Shown: positions 1 through 6,307 of the stretch, one piece after another
How the letters are laid out: each line of letters starts with the position of its first letter
How positions within the stretch are numbered: position 1 is the stretch's first letter
From: an uncultured Porphyromonadaceae bacterium
GTDB lineage: Bacteria > Bacteroidota > Bacteroidia > Bacteroidales > Muribaculaceae
Assembly (NCBI GenBank): GCA_900546835.1
Contig: UREH01000105.1
Coordinates: 1-8,183 of the forward strand
Reading direction: 5' to 3'
Length of the DNA stretch: 8,183 nt
Notes under the pieces: generated by a model
What the model saw: only the letters and a program-made list of their open reading frames with translations
Database searches by the model: none
Told to the model about the DNA's origin: nothing
Made by a program: the position numbers and the translations under genes

Positions 1-726
1 GCTCTTCCTTGCTTGAAAAACGCACTCCATCGGTCTGAAATACGGGAGTATCATATACAGCTTGCCAGCTTCGGTAGTTTTCATCGTGATGTCCGCAGGA
101 TTTTCTTCACCAGAGATAGTTCCATCCACAAGATTGAAAGTGGCTTTGGTATTCTGACCTTTCACTGTCACAGTCATATTCTTAAGGTCTTCTTGCGTGA
201 GACCGTTACCTGGTTGAACATCCAAAATAAGATTGCTTAACTTATGGTAGAACTTCAAGAATACCTGTGGCGTAGCTTTGTTGCAGCCTTCAGTCTTGGC
301 ATACATGAAGTCGATAGCTTCTTGTTTCCCTTGGTCTGTTACATCAAGTGCTACCTTGTAGTCATTGACAGTGGTCTGTGGATAGTAAGAATAGAAGTCC
401 ACATCTCCATCTATCGGGAAGAAAATAGTCTTACCTCCAGAAACAGGTGAAAAGCCTATACTTCCATTTGACTGATAGCAAACATTGTCAACACCCTCTT
501 TGATTGCATCTGCCGAGAGAGGCTGTTTGGTACCTGTCATGAAGATACCGATCATGTCACCATCAGCCCAGGCTAAACCGGCAGCACGGGTGTTTACGCT
601 AATACCACCAGTAAACTGCACGGCTACCTTATCGTTCTGGGTAGAAGGTGCGATATCTTCTGTACTGCATGAAACCATTGCACCAGCCAAGAGTGCAAGG
701 GCGAAGAACTTAGTCATCTTTTTCAT
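1..726 (-). CDS. Fimbrillin-family (Mfa-like) pilin lipoprotein precursor, 3' end outside window
   Basis: Fimbrillins are secreted as lipoproteins, processed at the surface and polymerised into type V pili of Bacteroidales; the family assignment is from recognition of sequence style. The frame is open for 242 codons from ATG 726 to the left edge. Residues 1-20 form a lipoprotein signal (MKKMTKFFALALLAGAMVSC, lipid Cys20). Family-like segments follow: VNTRAAGLAWADGDMIGIFM around residues 44-63, a FYSYYP segment near 110, and LKFYHKLSNLILDV near 155-170. A second ATG nine bases in (717) is an alternative start. The gene is last of three in the operon, 25 bases after the FimB/Mfa2-like gene. From Met225 (LYMILP) onward it enters the 32-bp inverted repeat at 24-55. 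What follows (YFRPMECVFQARKS) no longer resembles a fimbrillin, which normally continues with beta-strand sequence. The C-terminal part may therefore be a recombined or artefactual junction. Family call is fairly secure; exact subunit (shaft or tip) is not. Confidence 0.8.
   Translation of the reverse strand, partial: MKKMTKFFALALLAGAMVSCSTEDIAPSTQNDKVAVQFTGGISVNTRAAGLAWADGDMIGIFMTGTKQPLSADAIKEGVDNVCYQSNGSIGFSPVSGGKTIFFPIDGDVDFYSYYPQTTVNDYKVALDVTDQGKQEAIDFMYAKTEGCNKATPQVFLKFYHKLSNLILDVQPGNGLTQEDLKNMTVTVKGQNTKATFNLVDGTISGEENPADITMKTTEAGKLYMILPYFRPMECVFQARKS
24..55. repeat. Left copy of a perfect 32-bp inverted repeat
   Basis: The reverse complement of 24-55 is identical to 2969-3000 over 32 bases. 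It starts TATGATACTCCCG and ends GACCGATGGAGT in the minus-strand sense. This copy lies inside the fimbrillin reading frame (codons about 225-235). It carries one full 11-base arm (TATGATACTCC) but only GGAGT of the opposite arm; outside the repeat the sequence becomes GCGTTT instead of ATCATA. A perfect 32-base match is far beyond chance in 8 kb. Confidence 0.95.
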
Positions 727-751
727 CTTATAAACATTTTAAAAGTTATTA

Positions 752-1645
752 TTATTTTATTTCTACTTCATTGTTGAGGTTCGTCCAACCGTTGATGGTA
801 GCTTCCAGATTCATCTTTGGCTGCATTTGGTTGTAGTTGAGTCGCAACTCATACTTTCCTCCAACCTTCATCGCAGGGGCGGTGATGTCATACTCCTGCA
901 AGGTCCCGTTAGGCAGCAAGAGGCGGAGATAAACATGAGAGGTGGGGCTTCCCTGTATGGTCGGCATCAGCCGGATGATTTCTGATTGCAAAGTTGACTC
1001 AGTAGCCAGGATAGTAGGCATTTCCACTTCCGTTGGATCTATGCTCGGCAAACCGTAGTCTCCATCACTATTCTTCTGTGTAGGGAACAGACACCAGGCT
1101 GCATCTAATGCCTTACCACTCATTTCTGTACCTTTAGGTACATTCTCTATGATGATGGTCAGTTCGGCAAGCACGCTTTTGACAGGATTCCGTACCACAT
1201 AGTTGCCTTCCTTGTTGTCTATCTTCACATCGGTCACTCCGAAATAGGCATTGTCCTTCACATCCTTAGGATTTGTCAAGCCTATCTGGATATTGTTCCA
1301 ATTAGACAAAGACGGGGTCTGGTCAGTGGTGAAGAATGGCTCTATGAGATTGGTAATAGCCAATATCTGATAATGCCCTTCAGGAAGAGCGAAGCGTTGG
1401 CTTGCCACCTCCTGCGCACTGCCATAATGTTTTTCCTCTACAAGCGAACCGTCATCGGCATTGAATATCCAAAGCTTCACATCCTTCACTTCTGTACCTT
1501 GGTCGGCTTCATCTGCCCAAGTGAGCGATACTGACAAACCACCCTCATCCTCACCATCATGAACATCATGGTCGCAGCTTGCCAACAGGCATGGGACGCA
1601 TAACAGCACCCATAACCAAATATTAAATCTTCTTTTTGCTTTCAT
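752..1645 (-). CDS. FimB/Mfa2-type fimbrial anchor lipoprotein
   Basis: Members of the FimB/Mfa2 family are outer-membrane lipoproteins that anchor type V fimbriae and limit their length; this role is known for Porphyromonas FimB and Mfa2 and inferred here. The 297-residue protein has a basic N-terminus, a hydrophobic core at residues 9-22, and a lipobox LASC with lipid Cys24, followed by an acidic stretch (DHDVHDGEDE) suited to surface export in Bacteroidetes. Family-like blocks are VKLWIFNADDGSLVEEKHY near 55-74, LPEGHYQILAITNL near 88-101, YFGVTDVKI, VLAELTIIIENVP and LRLLLPNGTLQEYDI near 240-255. The length suits the family. The start ATG at 1645 lies 20 bases behind the stop of the OmpA-family gene, and the stop lies 25 bases before the fimbrillin ATG, so the three genes look like one transcript. 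The exact subfamily cannot be set by eye. Confidence 0.8.
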   Translation of the reverse strand: MKAKRRFNIWLWVLLCVPCLLASCDHDVHDGEDEGGLSVSLTWADEADQGTEVKDVKLWIFNADDGSLVEEKHYGSAQEVASQRFALPEGHYQILAITNLIEPFFTTDQTPSLSNWNNIQIGLTNPKDVKDNAYFGVTDVKIDNKEGNYVVRNPVKSVLAELTIIIENVPKGTEMSGKALDAAWCLFPTQKNSDGDYGLPSIDPTEVEMPTILATESTLQSEIIRLMPTIQGSPTSHVYLRLLLPNGTLQEYDITAPAMKVGGKYELRLNYNQMQPKMNLEATINGWTNLNNEVEIK

Positions 1646-1665
1646 TTTCTATCTTGTTTTATGGG

Positions 1666-2891
1666 TTACTTATAATTATCTTTAGTCTCTACTCGGCGAG
1701 CCTTATCCGCATCTTGGGTGTCATCGCTACCATTTCCTATGGCAGTAATGCGACTTGCCTCTATGCCATTCTTCACAAGCCAAGTTTTTACGGCTTCAGC
1801 ACGCTGGCGAGATATACGTTTATTGACAGCCACGCTGCCTTTTGTGTCACACCAACCTGTTACCGTCACCTTCATGTTCGGATTCTCTTTCAATGTTTTG
1901 AGAATAGCATTCAATTTAGTCTCTTCATTTTGTTGGATGCCGATACTATTGAAGGTGAAATATATGACAGGGAAAGTCACCTTTGCAGATTCTTTTATGT
2001 CTTGTTCAGCAACTTTTGTTTCAGCCTTATCCACTGTTTCTTTCTGATTGACATTCTCCGAAGAAGTTGGTTCCTGTTGTAGAACCTCCTTTTGTGGAAC
2101 TGATGGAGTTTCTGCTACCTTGTTCTTCTTTTTAGAGAGGTTTATCCCCAATCTTACTCCACTTTCCCAAACAAAGTTGTTCTTATGCAGATGTTCTGGC
2201 ATTCCGTCCATACGTTCGCCAGTAAGACGGGTCAAACCGGAATAGATGCCCAATTTCAGACATGAGGTCAGTTGATAACCAACCTGCAAGTCTGCACCAT
2301 AACCCAAATGCCAGTTGGTAGAACCTTTCATTACCTTGGCATCATCTGCCAAAGTCTGAACGTCTGCCTTGGTTGTCACCATATATATATGAGGTGAAAC
2401 AGCCAAATCCCATCGGCTGTCAGCTGTCTTATGGAACAGCCCAAGGAGATGAACGTTCACTCTTGCTCCGTATCTGCCCATCCTGACGTGGCTTTTCAGA
2501 TTAGCATACTCCCAACTATCCATGCCTAAGACACCTGCCTTGTAAAGCACGCCATCGCTACCCAACCAATAGTTACGTTCTACGCAGCAGTCTTGTGCAG
2601 ACAAGTTCATCTCTCCATACTTGGCAGATAACTCTGCCGAGAAGATGGAGTTGAAACGATAGCCCCCATATAAGCCAGCAGCCCAACCGAGGTGCGTCTT
2701 GTCATGTCCGAAACTTGAGAAAGTAGAGAAACCGAAAGGCATTCCACCCTCAATACCGACGTACCAGCCTTGCGAAATAGTCTTTCCATCTTTTTTGCTT
2801 CTGCTCTCGCAAAAGAAAATGGAAGAATAAATGCAAGCATTGCAACCAGCAGTCGATTCTTTGTTGTCAAATAATTTGCCATATCATTCAT
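1666..2891 (-). pseudogene. OmpA-family outer-membrane protein gene of the fimbrial operon, split by a one-base frame change
   Basis: The main open frame (1666-2742 from its first ATG) encodes an N-terminal beta-barrel-like region of about 220 residues, a linker rich in K, E, Q and P, and a C-terminal OmpA peptidoglycan-binding domain with VIYFTFNS, VTGWCDTKGS, NKRISRQRAEAVKTWLVKNG and ARRVE. Such proteins often accompany Bacteroidales fimbrial operons and may tie the assembly to the cell wall. That frame stays open upstream (KDGKTISQGWYVGIEGGMPF) but reaches a stop without an ATG. A neighbouring frame supplies the missing start: ATG 2882 (or 2891) with the signal peptide MANYLTTKNRLLVAMLAFIL continuing PFSFARAEA. 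The two frames meet at GCA AAA AAG (2798-2790). One extra A, or a -1 ribosomal slip on A AAA AAG, would give a continuous protein of 405-408 residues with ARAEAKKDGKT at the join. I mark it as disrupted because the literal sequence needs this correction. It could equally be functional through frameshifting, or be a base-calling error. Confidence 0.72.
2790..2796 (-). promoter_or_regulatory. A AAA AAG slippery heptamer at the signal peptide/mature junction
   Basis: Read on the minus strand, the signal-peptide frame is GCA AAA AAG ATG, so the heptamer sits in the phase used by the E. coli dnaX frameshift site. Slipping back one base makes the next codon GAT and enters the frame of the OmpA-family domain. 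I see no strong downstream stem-loop or upstream Shine-Dalgarno stimulator. Programmed frameshifting is possible but not shown; a lost A in the run is the simpler explanation. Confidence 0.4.
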
Positions 2892-2927
2892 TTGTTTTTT
2901 ATCGTAAAGGTAAGGATCTGTCTTCAA

Positions 2928-3035
2928 TTACAAGACAGGTATCCACCATAAAGCTAATTCATCCATTCTATGATACTCCCGTATTTCAGACCGATGGAGT
3001 ATCATACTTGGCATAGTTTCTATTATTTCCTTCAT
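2928..3035 (-). CDS. Short ORF (35 aa) upstream of the fimbrial operon, doubtful
   Basis: The minus strand from ATG 3035 encodes MKEIIETMPSMILHRSEIRE then YHRMDELALWWIPVL and a TAA stop. It spans the right inverted-repeat copy, which encodes LHRSEIREYH. The left copy read on the plus strand also encodes LHRSEIREYH, after ALPCLKNA. A weak Bacteroides-like -7 box (TATCTTTC, 3067-3060) lies 25 bases before the ATG, but the nearest TTTG is about 25 bases further upstream, longer than usual. It could be a leader peptide, the 5' end of a gene cut by recombination at the repeat, or chance. I recognise no family. Confidence 0.2.
   Translation of the reverse strand: MKEIIETMPSMILHRSEIREYHRMDELALWWIPVL
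2969..3000. repeat. Right copy of the 32-bp inverted repeat
   Basis: This copy reads on the plus strand as the left copy reads on the minus strand. It lies upstream of the fimbrial operon, about 80 bases before the first plausible ATG (2891), and close to the point where base composition changes from AT-richer to GC-richer. With the left copy it encloses the whole operon except the 3' end of the fimbrillin gene. Confidence 0.95.
2969..3006. repeat. Palindromic site: 11-bp arms around a 16-bp spacer
   Basis: TATGATACTCC (2969-2979) is the exact reverse complement of GGAGTATCATA (2996-3006); the spacer at 2980-2995 is asymmetric. Paired half-sites flanking an asymmetric centre are the usual layout of tyrosine-recombinase crossover sites, although this spacer is longer than the usual 6-8 bases. 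Neither strand has a T-run after the stem, so a rho-independent terminator is unlikely. Binding of a recombinase or a dimeric regulator is inference. Confidence 0.6.
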
Positions 3036-3162
3036 GTTGCGAATATAGTGAATTTTTCCGAAAGATATCATATTTTAACACTAACGAATCGCCAAAAGTG
3101 GCTAAATTTGCATTATAAAAATTGACGGCAAACCGTTTGGCAGACGTTTCAATAAAGCAGAT
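3036..3162. other. AT-rich intergenic region between divergently oriented genes
   Basis: This spacer separates minus-strand sequence on the left from the plus-strand MATE gene. It should hold the promoter for the MATE and FAD-dehydrogenase pair. A TTTG at 3107-3110 could be a -33 element for the plus strand, but no matching TAnnTTTG follows at the right distance, so I do not mark a promoter. No hairpin with a T-run is evident. Confidence 0.45.
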
Positions 3163-4578
3163 ATGTCGAATCCATATAATTCCACACAAACCGCCTCGGT
3201 CAATGCTTCGCGGCAGTCGGATCCCACAACACTCGGCACGCTCCCGATTGGCAAGCTCCTTGTGCAGTATTCCATTCCTGCCATCATCGCGAGTGTCGCC
3301 GTCAGCGTCTACAACATCGTCGACAGTATATTCATCGGAAGGGGAGTGGGCCCCATGGCAATCGCCGGACTTGCCATTACGCTGCCGCTGATGAATCTTG
3401 TAATGGCCTTCTGCACGCTGATTGCCGCCGGCGGCGCTACAATTTCCTCCATTTTTCTCGGGCAAAAGAATGTGGGAAGAGCTACAGATGTCGTCAACAA
3501 CGTGATGACGTTCTGCCTGATTCATTCGATTGTGTTCGGCGGAGTGACCTTATATTTTATTGACCCGATACTTCGCTTTTTCGGTGCCACGCCCGAAACA
3601 ATTATATATGCAAAGGAATTCATGGAGGTAATCCTCTATGCTACTCCCGTATCATATGTGTTTATCGGCTTGAACAACCTGATGCGTGCCACAGGCTATC
3701 CACGCAAAGCCATGATCTCCGCTCTGCTGTCGGTAGTGGTCAACGTAGTGCTCGCGCCTATATTCATCTATACCTTTCACTGGGGGATCGCCGGAGCGGC
3801 GTGGGCCACCAACTGCGGACAATTCGTGGCGTTCATATGGGTGCTGAGCCATTTTCTCTCCAAAAAGAGCTATGTACACTTCAATCCGCATTGCAGCTGG
3901 CTGAACGTCGCTATTCTCAAAAAAATATACGCAATCGGTCTGTCGCCGTTTCTTATGAACGTCTGCGCCTGCATTGTAGTGATGTTCCTCAACAAGGCGC
4001 TCCTCGACTATGGAGGCGCCGACGGCAACCTCGCCATCGGTGCCTTCGGAATCATGAACAGGACGACGATGTTTTTCGTGATGGTCGTGTTCGGAGTGAC
4101 ACAGGGTATGCAGCCTATTCTTGGTTTCAATTTCGGAGCCGGACAATGGGAACGCGTCAAGCAGACCTTATATAAAGGCATATGGATTGGTGTCGCCATT
4201 ACAACAATCGGGTGTGCGCTGACTGAGGGCATTCCGGACGCTCTAAGCCGCTTGTTCACCGTAGATGAATCGCTTATAAGTATAGCCCGCGAAGGTTTCC
4301 GGATATACTTTATCTGCTACACGGTGGTCGGTGCCCAGATTGTAATCCAGAATTTCTTCCAGTCAATCGGCAAGCCGCAACTTTCCATATTCCTGTCGCT
4401 TACACGCCAGCTGCTGTTTCTGTTGCCGTTTCTGTTCATTCTGCCGAGACACTTCGGAATTCCAGGCGTATGGGCCTCAATGGCCGCAAGCGATATGCTG
4501 GCATTCATCGTGGCGTTTATCACCATGGTGATAATGATGCGACGGCTCGGACGACGATACTCTATCCCGACAAGATAG
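3163..4578 (+). CDS. MATE-family multidrug/Na+ (or H+) antiporter
   Basis: MATE transporters sit in the inner membrane and export drugs or metabolites, usually cationic, in exchange for Na+ or H+. The 471-residue product has the family's usual length and about twelve hydrophobic segments in two related halves. Typical MATE sequences are visible: YNIVDSIFIGRGVGPMAIAG at 50-69, LNNLMRATGYPRKAMISALL near 170-190, NVVLAPIFI near 195, and in the second half QGMQPILGFNFGAGQWERVK near 315-335 and NFFQSIGKPQLSI near 400. QG-QP-LGFNFGAG is characteristic of the MepA-like branch. The N-terminus carries about 25 polar residues before the first membrane segment. ATG 3163 is the only ATG after the upstream in-frame stop, though it has no clear ribosome-binding site, as is common in Bacteroidetes. 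The next gene starts 17 bases after the stop. The substrate cannot be read from sequence. Confidence 0.93.
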   Translation: MSNPYNSTQTASVNASRQSDPTTLGTLPIGKLLVQYSIPAIIASVAVSVYNIVDSIFIGRGVGPMAIAGLAITLPLMNLVMAFCTLIAAGGATISSIFLGQKNVGRATDVVNNVMTFCLIHSIVFGGVTLYFIDPILRFFGATPETIIYAKEFMEVILYATPVSYVFIGLNNLMRATGYPRKAMISALLSVVVNVVLAPIFIYTFHWGIAGAAWATNCGQFVAFIWVLSHFLSKKSYVHFNPHCSWLNVAILKKIYAIGLSPFLMNVCACIVVMFLNKALLDYGGADGNLAIGAFGIMNRTTMFFVMVVFGVTQGMQPILGFNFGAGQWERVKQTLYKGIWIGVAITTIGCALTEGIPDALSRLFTVDESLISIAREGFRIYFICYTVVGAQIVIQNFFQSIGKPQLSIFLSLTRQLLFLLPFLFILPRHFGIPGVWASMAASDMLAFIVAFITMVIMMRRLGRRYSIPTR

Positions 4579-4595
4579 CTTACCCAACCAGATAT

Positions 4596-6191
4596 ATGCA
4601 ACAGACACTCGAATTAAGACTCACGCCGGAAGTCGCCTACGTACCGCTGCGGCTGACAGCAGCCGTCTCGACACGCCTCGGCATAGATGTAAACCGCATT
4701 ACCGAAGCACGCATTCGCCGACGGTCGATCGACGCGCGACAGCGGAATGTAATGGTAAACCTTTCGGTTGACGTTCATATTGATGAAGCGCCTCCGGCTC
4801 CTGAAGCGGAACTTCCCGCGCTCCCCGCGGCGGGAAGTGTTGCAGATGCAAAGCCTATAGTTATAGTCGGAGCCGGCCCTGCGGGACTGTTTGCCGCATT
4901 GAAAGCAATCGGACTCGGACTACGCCCGATTGTTCTCGAACGAGGTAAAAGCGTAGAGGAGCGCAGCAAGGATATGGCGCGTATCGCCCGTGAGAACATC
5001 GTAGACCCCGAATCGAATTATTGCTTCGGCGAGGGGGGTGCGGGCGCATATTCCGATGGAAAGCTTTATACCAGAAGTAAAAAGCGAGGCTCGGTGGAAG
5101 AAGTCCTCCGGCTTTTTGTAGCTCACGGCGCATCTCCTGAGATTCTCGTCGACGCACACCCCCATATCGGCACCGACCGTCTGCCGCAGGTAATCCGTGC
5201 AATCCGCGAAAGCATAATCCGCGCCGGAGGCGAAGTTCATTTTTCCACACGCGTAGACCGCCTTCTGATTGCCACAGATGAAGTCGGTGCAAAGCGTGCA
5301 ATCGGGGTGGAAACGGCCGATGGCACCACTTACGAAGGGCCCGTAATACTGGCCACGGGGCATTCAGCCCGCGATGTATACCGTAGGCTTCTTGCCGACG
5401 GAATCGCGATTGAGCCCAAAGGAATCGCTGTAGGCGTACGTCTCGAACATCCTCAGGGCCTTATTGACCGAATACAATACCATAATCCTGGCGGACGCGG
5501 GAAATATCTTCCGGCCGCAGAATATTCCATGCTTACGAGAGTCGACGGACGCGCCGTCTATAGTTTCTGCATGTGTCCCGGCGGCTTCATCATACCCGCG
5601 GCAACAGGGCCGGAACAGCTCGTGGTAAATGGTATGTCGCCCGCTTCACGCGGCACCAAGTGGGCCAACTCCGGGATGGTGGTGGAAGTATTGCCGGAAG
5701 ACTTAGAAGAGTATGCCGAATATGGGCCGTTGCGCGTAATGGCATTTCAGGAAACCGTAGAAAAAAGCTTTTTCGATGAAGCCAAAGGGAGTCAGAACGC
5801 GCCGGCCCAACGAATGCACGACTTCGTGAACTCCAAAAACTCGCAATCGCTTCCTGCGACATCCTACGCGCCGGGCATACATCCGGCTCGCATCGACAAG
5901 TTGCTACCCCCATTTATAGCCCGACGCCTTCAGAAAGGGTTCGCCGAATTCGGTCGGAAGTCGCGCGGATTCCTGACCAACGATGCGGTGCTTATCGGCG
6001 CAGAAACGCGAACCTCCTCACCGGTACGAATTCCGCGCATGGAGGATTCCCTGCAACATATCGGAATCTCCGGTCTTTTCCCATGCGGCGAAGGAGCGGG
6101 ATATGCGGGCGGAATCGTATCGGCAGCAATCGACGGCATGAGATGCGCCGCAGCGGCCGCCGACTATCTCAAAGAAAACGAAACTGAATAA
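4596..6191 (+). CDS. FAD-dependent dehydrogenase, COG2509 type
   Basis: The product (531 residues from ATG 4596) belongs to a widespread group of FAD-binding proteins annotated as uncharacterised NAD(P)/FAD-dependent dehydrogenases; the physiological substrate is not known to me. Residues 1-65 form a small N-terminal domain with VNRITEARIRRRSIDARQR. The Rossmann dinucleotide motif IVGAGPAG lies at 90-97, with E116 (VLERG) at the end of the second strand as expected for ribose binding. Other hallmarks are CFGEGGAGAYSDGKLYTRSK near 143-162, the second-strand GG motif region ILATGHSARD, FCMCPGGFIIPA, and the C-terminal FAD contact LFPCGEGAGYAGGIVSAAID. I chose the 4596 start because the frame upstream of it overlaps the MATE gene and lacks family character, while MQQTLELRLTP is the usual kind of N-terminus. 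The 17-base gap to the MATE stop suggests co-transcription, without showing a shared function. Confidence 0.9.
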   Translation: MQQTLELRLTPEVAYVPLRLTAAVSTRLGIDVNRITEARIRRRSIDARQRNVMVNLSVDVHIDEAPPAPEAELPALPAAGSVADAKPIVIVGAGPAGLFAALKAIGLGLRPIVLERGKSVEERSKDMARIARENIVDPESNYCFGEGGAGAYSDGKLYTRSKKRGSVEEVLRLFVAHGASPEILVDAHPHIGTDRLPQVIRAIRESIIRAGGEVHFSTRVDRLLIATDEVGAKRAIGVETADGTTYEGPVILATGHSARDVYRRLLADGIAIEPKGIAVGVRLEHPQGLIDRIQYHNPGGRGKYLPAAEYSMLTRVDGRAVYSFCMCPGGFIIPAATGPEQLVVNGMSPASRGTKWANSGMVVEVLPEDLEEYAEYGPLRVMAFQETVEKSFFDEAKGSQNAPAQRMHDFVNSKNSQSLPATSYAPGIHPARIDKLLPPFIARRLQKGFAEFGRKSRGFLTNDAVLIGAETRTSSPVRIPRMEDSLQHIGISGLFPCGEGAGYAGGIVSAAIDGMRCAAAAADYLKENETE

Positions 6192-6303
6192 AACTATTGG
6201 GCTGGAGGTTTGTTAATAAGTATAGAATAAATTAAAAAGAGGGATGCCGGATGAAGAAAAGCAACTATTCCGGATTCCATGAATACATGAAAACATCAAC
6301 AGT
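6192..6303 (+). other. Spacer upstream of clpB
   Basis: This 112-base gap has an AT-rich first half and a more mixed second half. A TTTG at 6209-6212 could be a -33 element, but the position 20 bases on (TAAAAAGA) matches TAnnTTTG only in TA, so no promoter is called. I see neither a CIRCE inverted repeat nor a rho-independent terminator after the dehydrogenase gene. Heat-shock control, usual for clpB, is therefore not visible here. Confidence 0.4.
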
Positions 6304-6307
6304 ATGA
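6251..6307 (+). CDS. Possible 18-codon upstream ORF overlapping the clpB start
   Basis: ATG 6251 opens an 18-residue frame, [18 protein letters not shown], whose TGA stop shares bases with the clpB ATG (ATGA at 6304-6307). This arrangement is common for translational coupling. Nothing else supports translation: there is no strong ribosome-binding site and no recognised family. It may be chance. Confidence 0.2.
   Translation: MKKSNYSGFHEYMKTSTV

Noticed and set aside
1636..2245. Plus-strand open frames across the OmpA-family gene
   Set aside because: They are antisense shadows of a gene with clear OmpA-domain motifs and show no family resemblance.
2905..2934. Minus-strand promoter CTTG, 18 bases, TACCTTTA before the OmpA-family gene
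   Set aside because: Each box has a mismatch to TTTG and TAnnTTTG, and such partial matches are common in AT-rich DNA, so it is not listed as a feature.
24..3000. Composite transposon or IS with 32-bp terminal inverted repeats
   Set aside because: No transposase is present, the bases just outside the two copies do not form a target-site duplication, and the left copy lies within the pilin gene rather than at its edge.
2969..3006. Rho-independent terminator from the 11-bp stem
   Set aside because: The loop is 16 bases, the stem is not GC-rich, and no T-run follows on either strand.
2986..3525. Minus-strand 179-codon frame over the start of the MATE gene
   Set aside because: Its composition is low in hydrophobic residues and it is antisense to a confidently identified transporter.
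4470..4595. Upstream extension of the FAD-dehydrogenase frame
   Set aside because: It overlaps the MATE coding sequence by over 100 bases and has no resemblance to the family; ATG 4596 is better.
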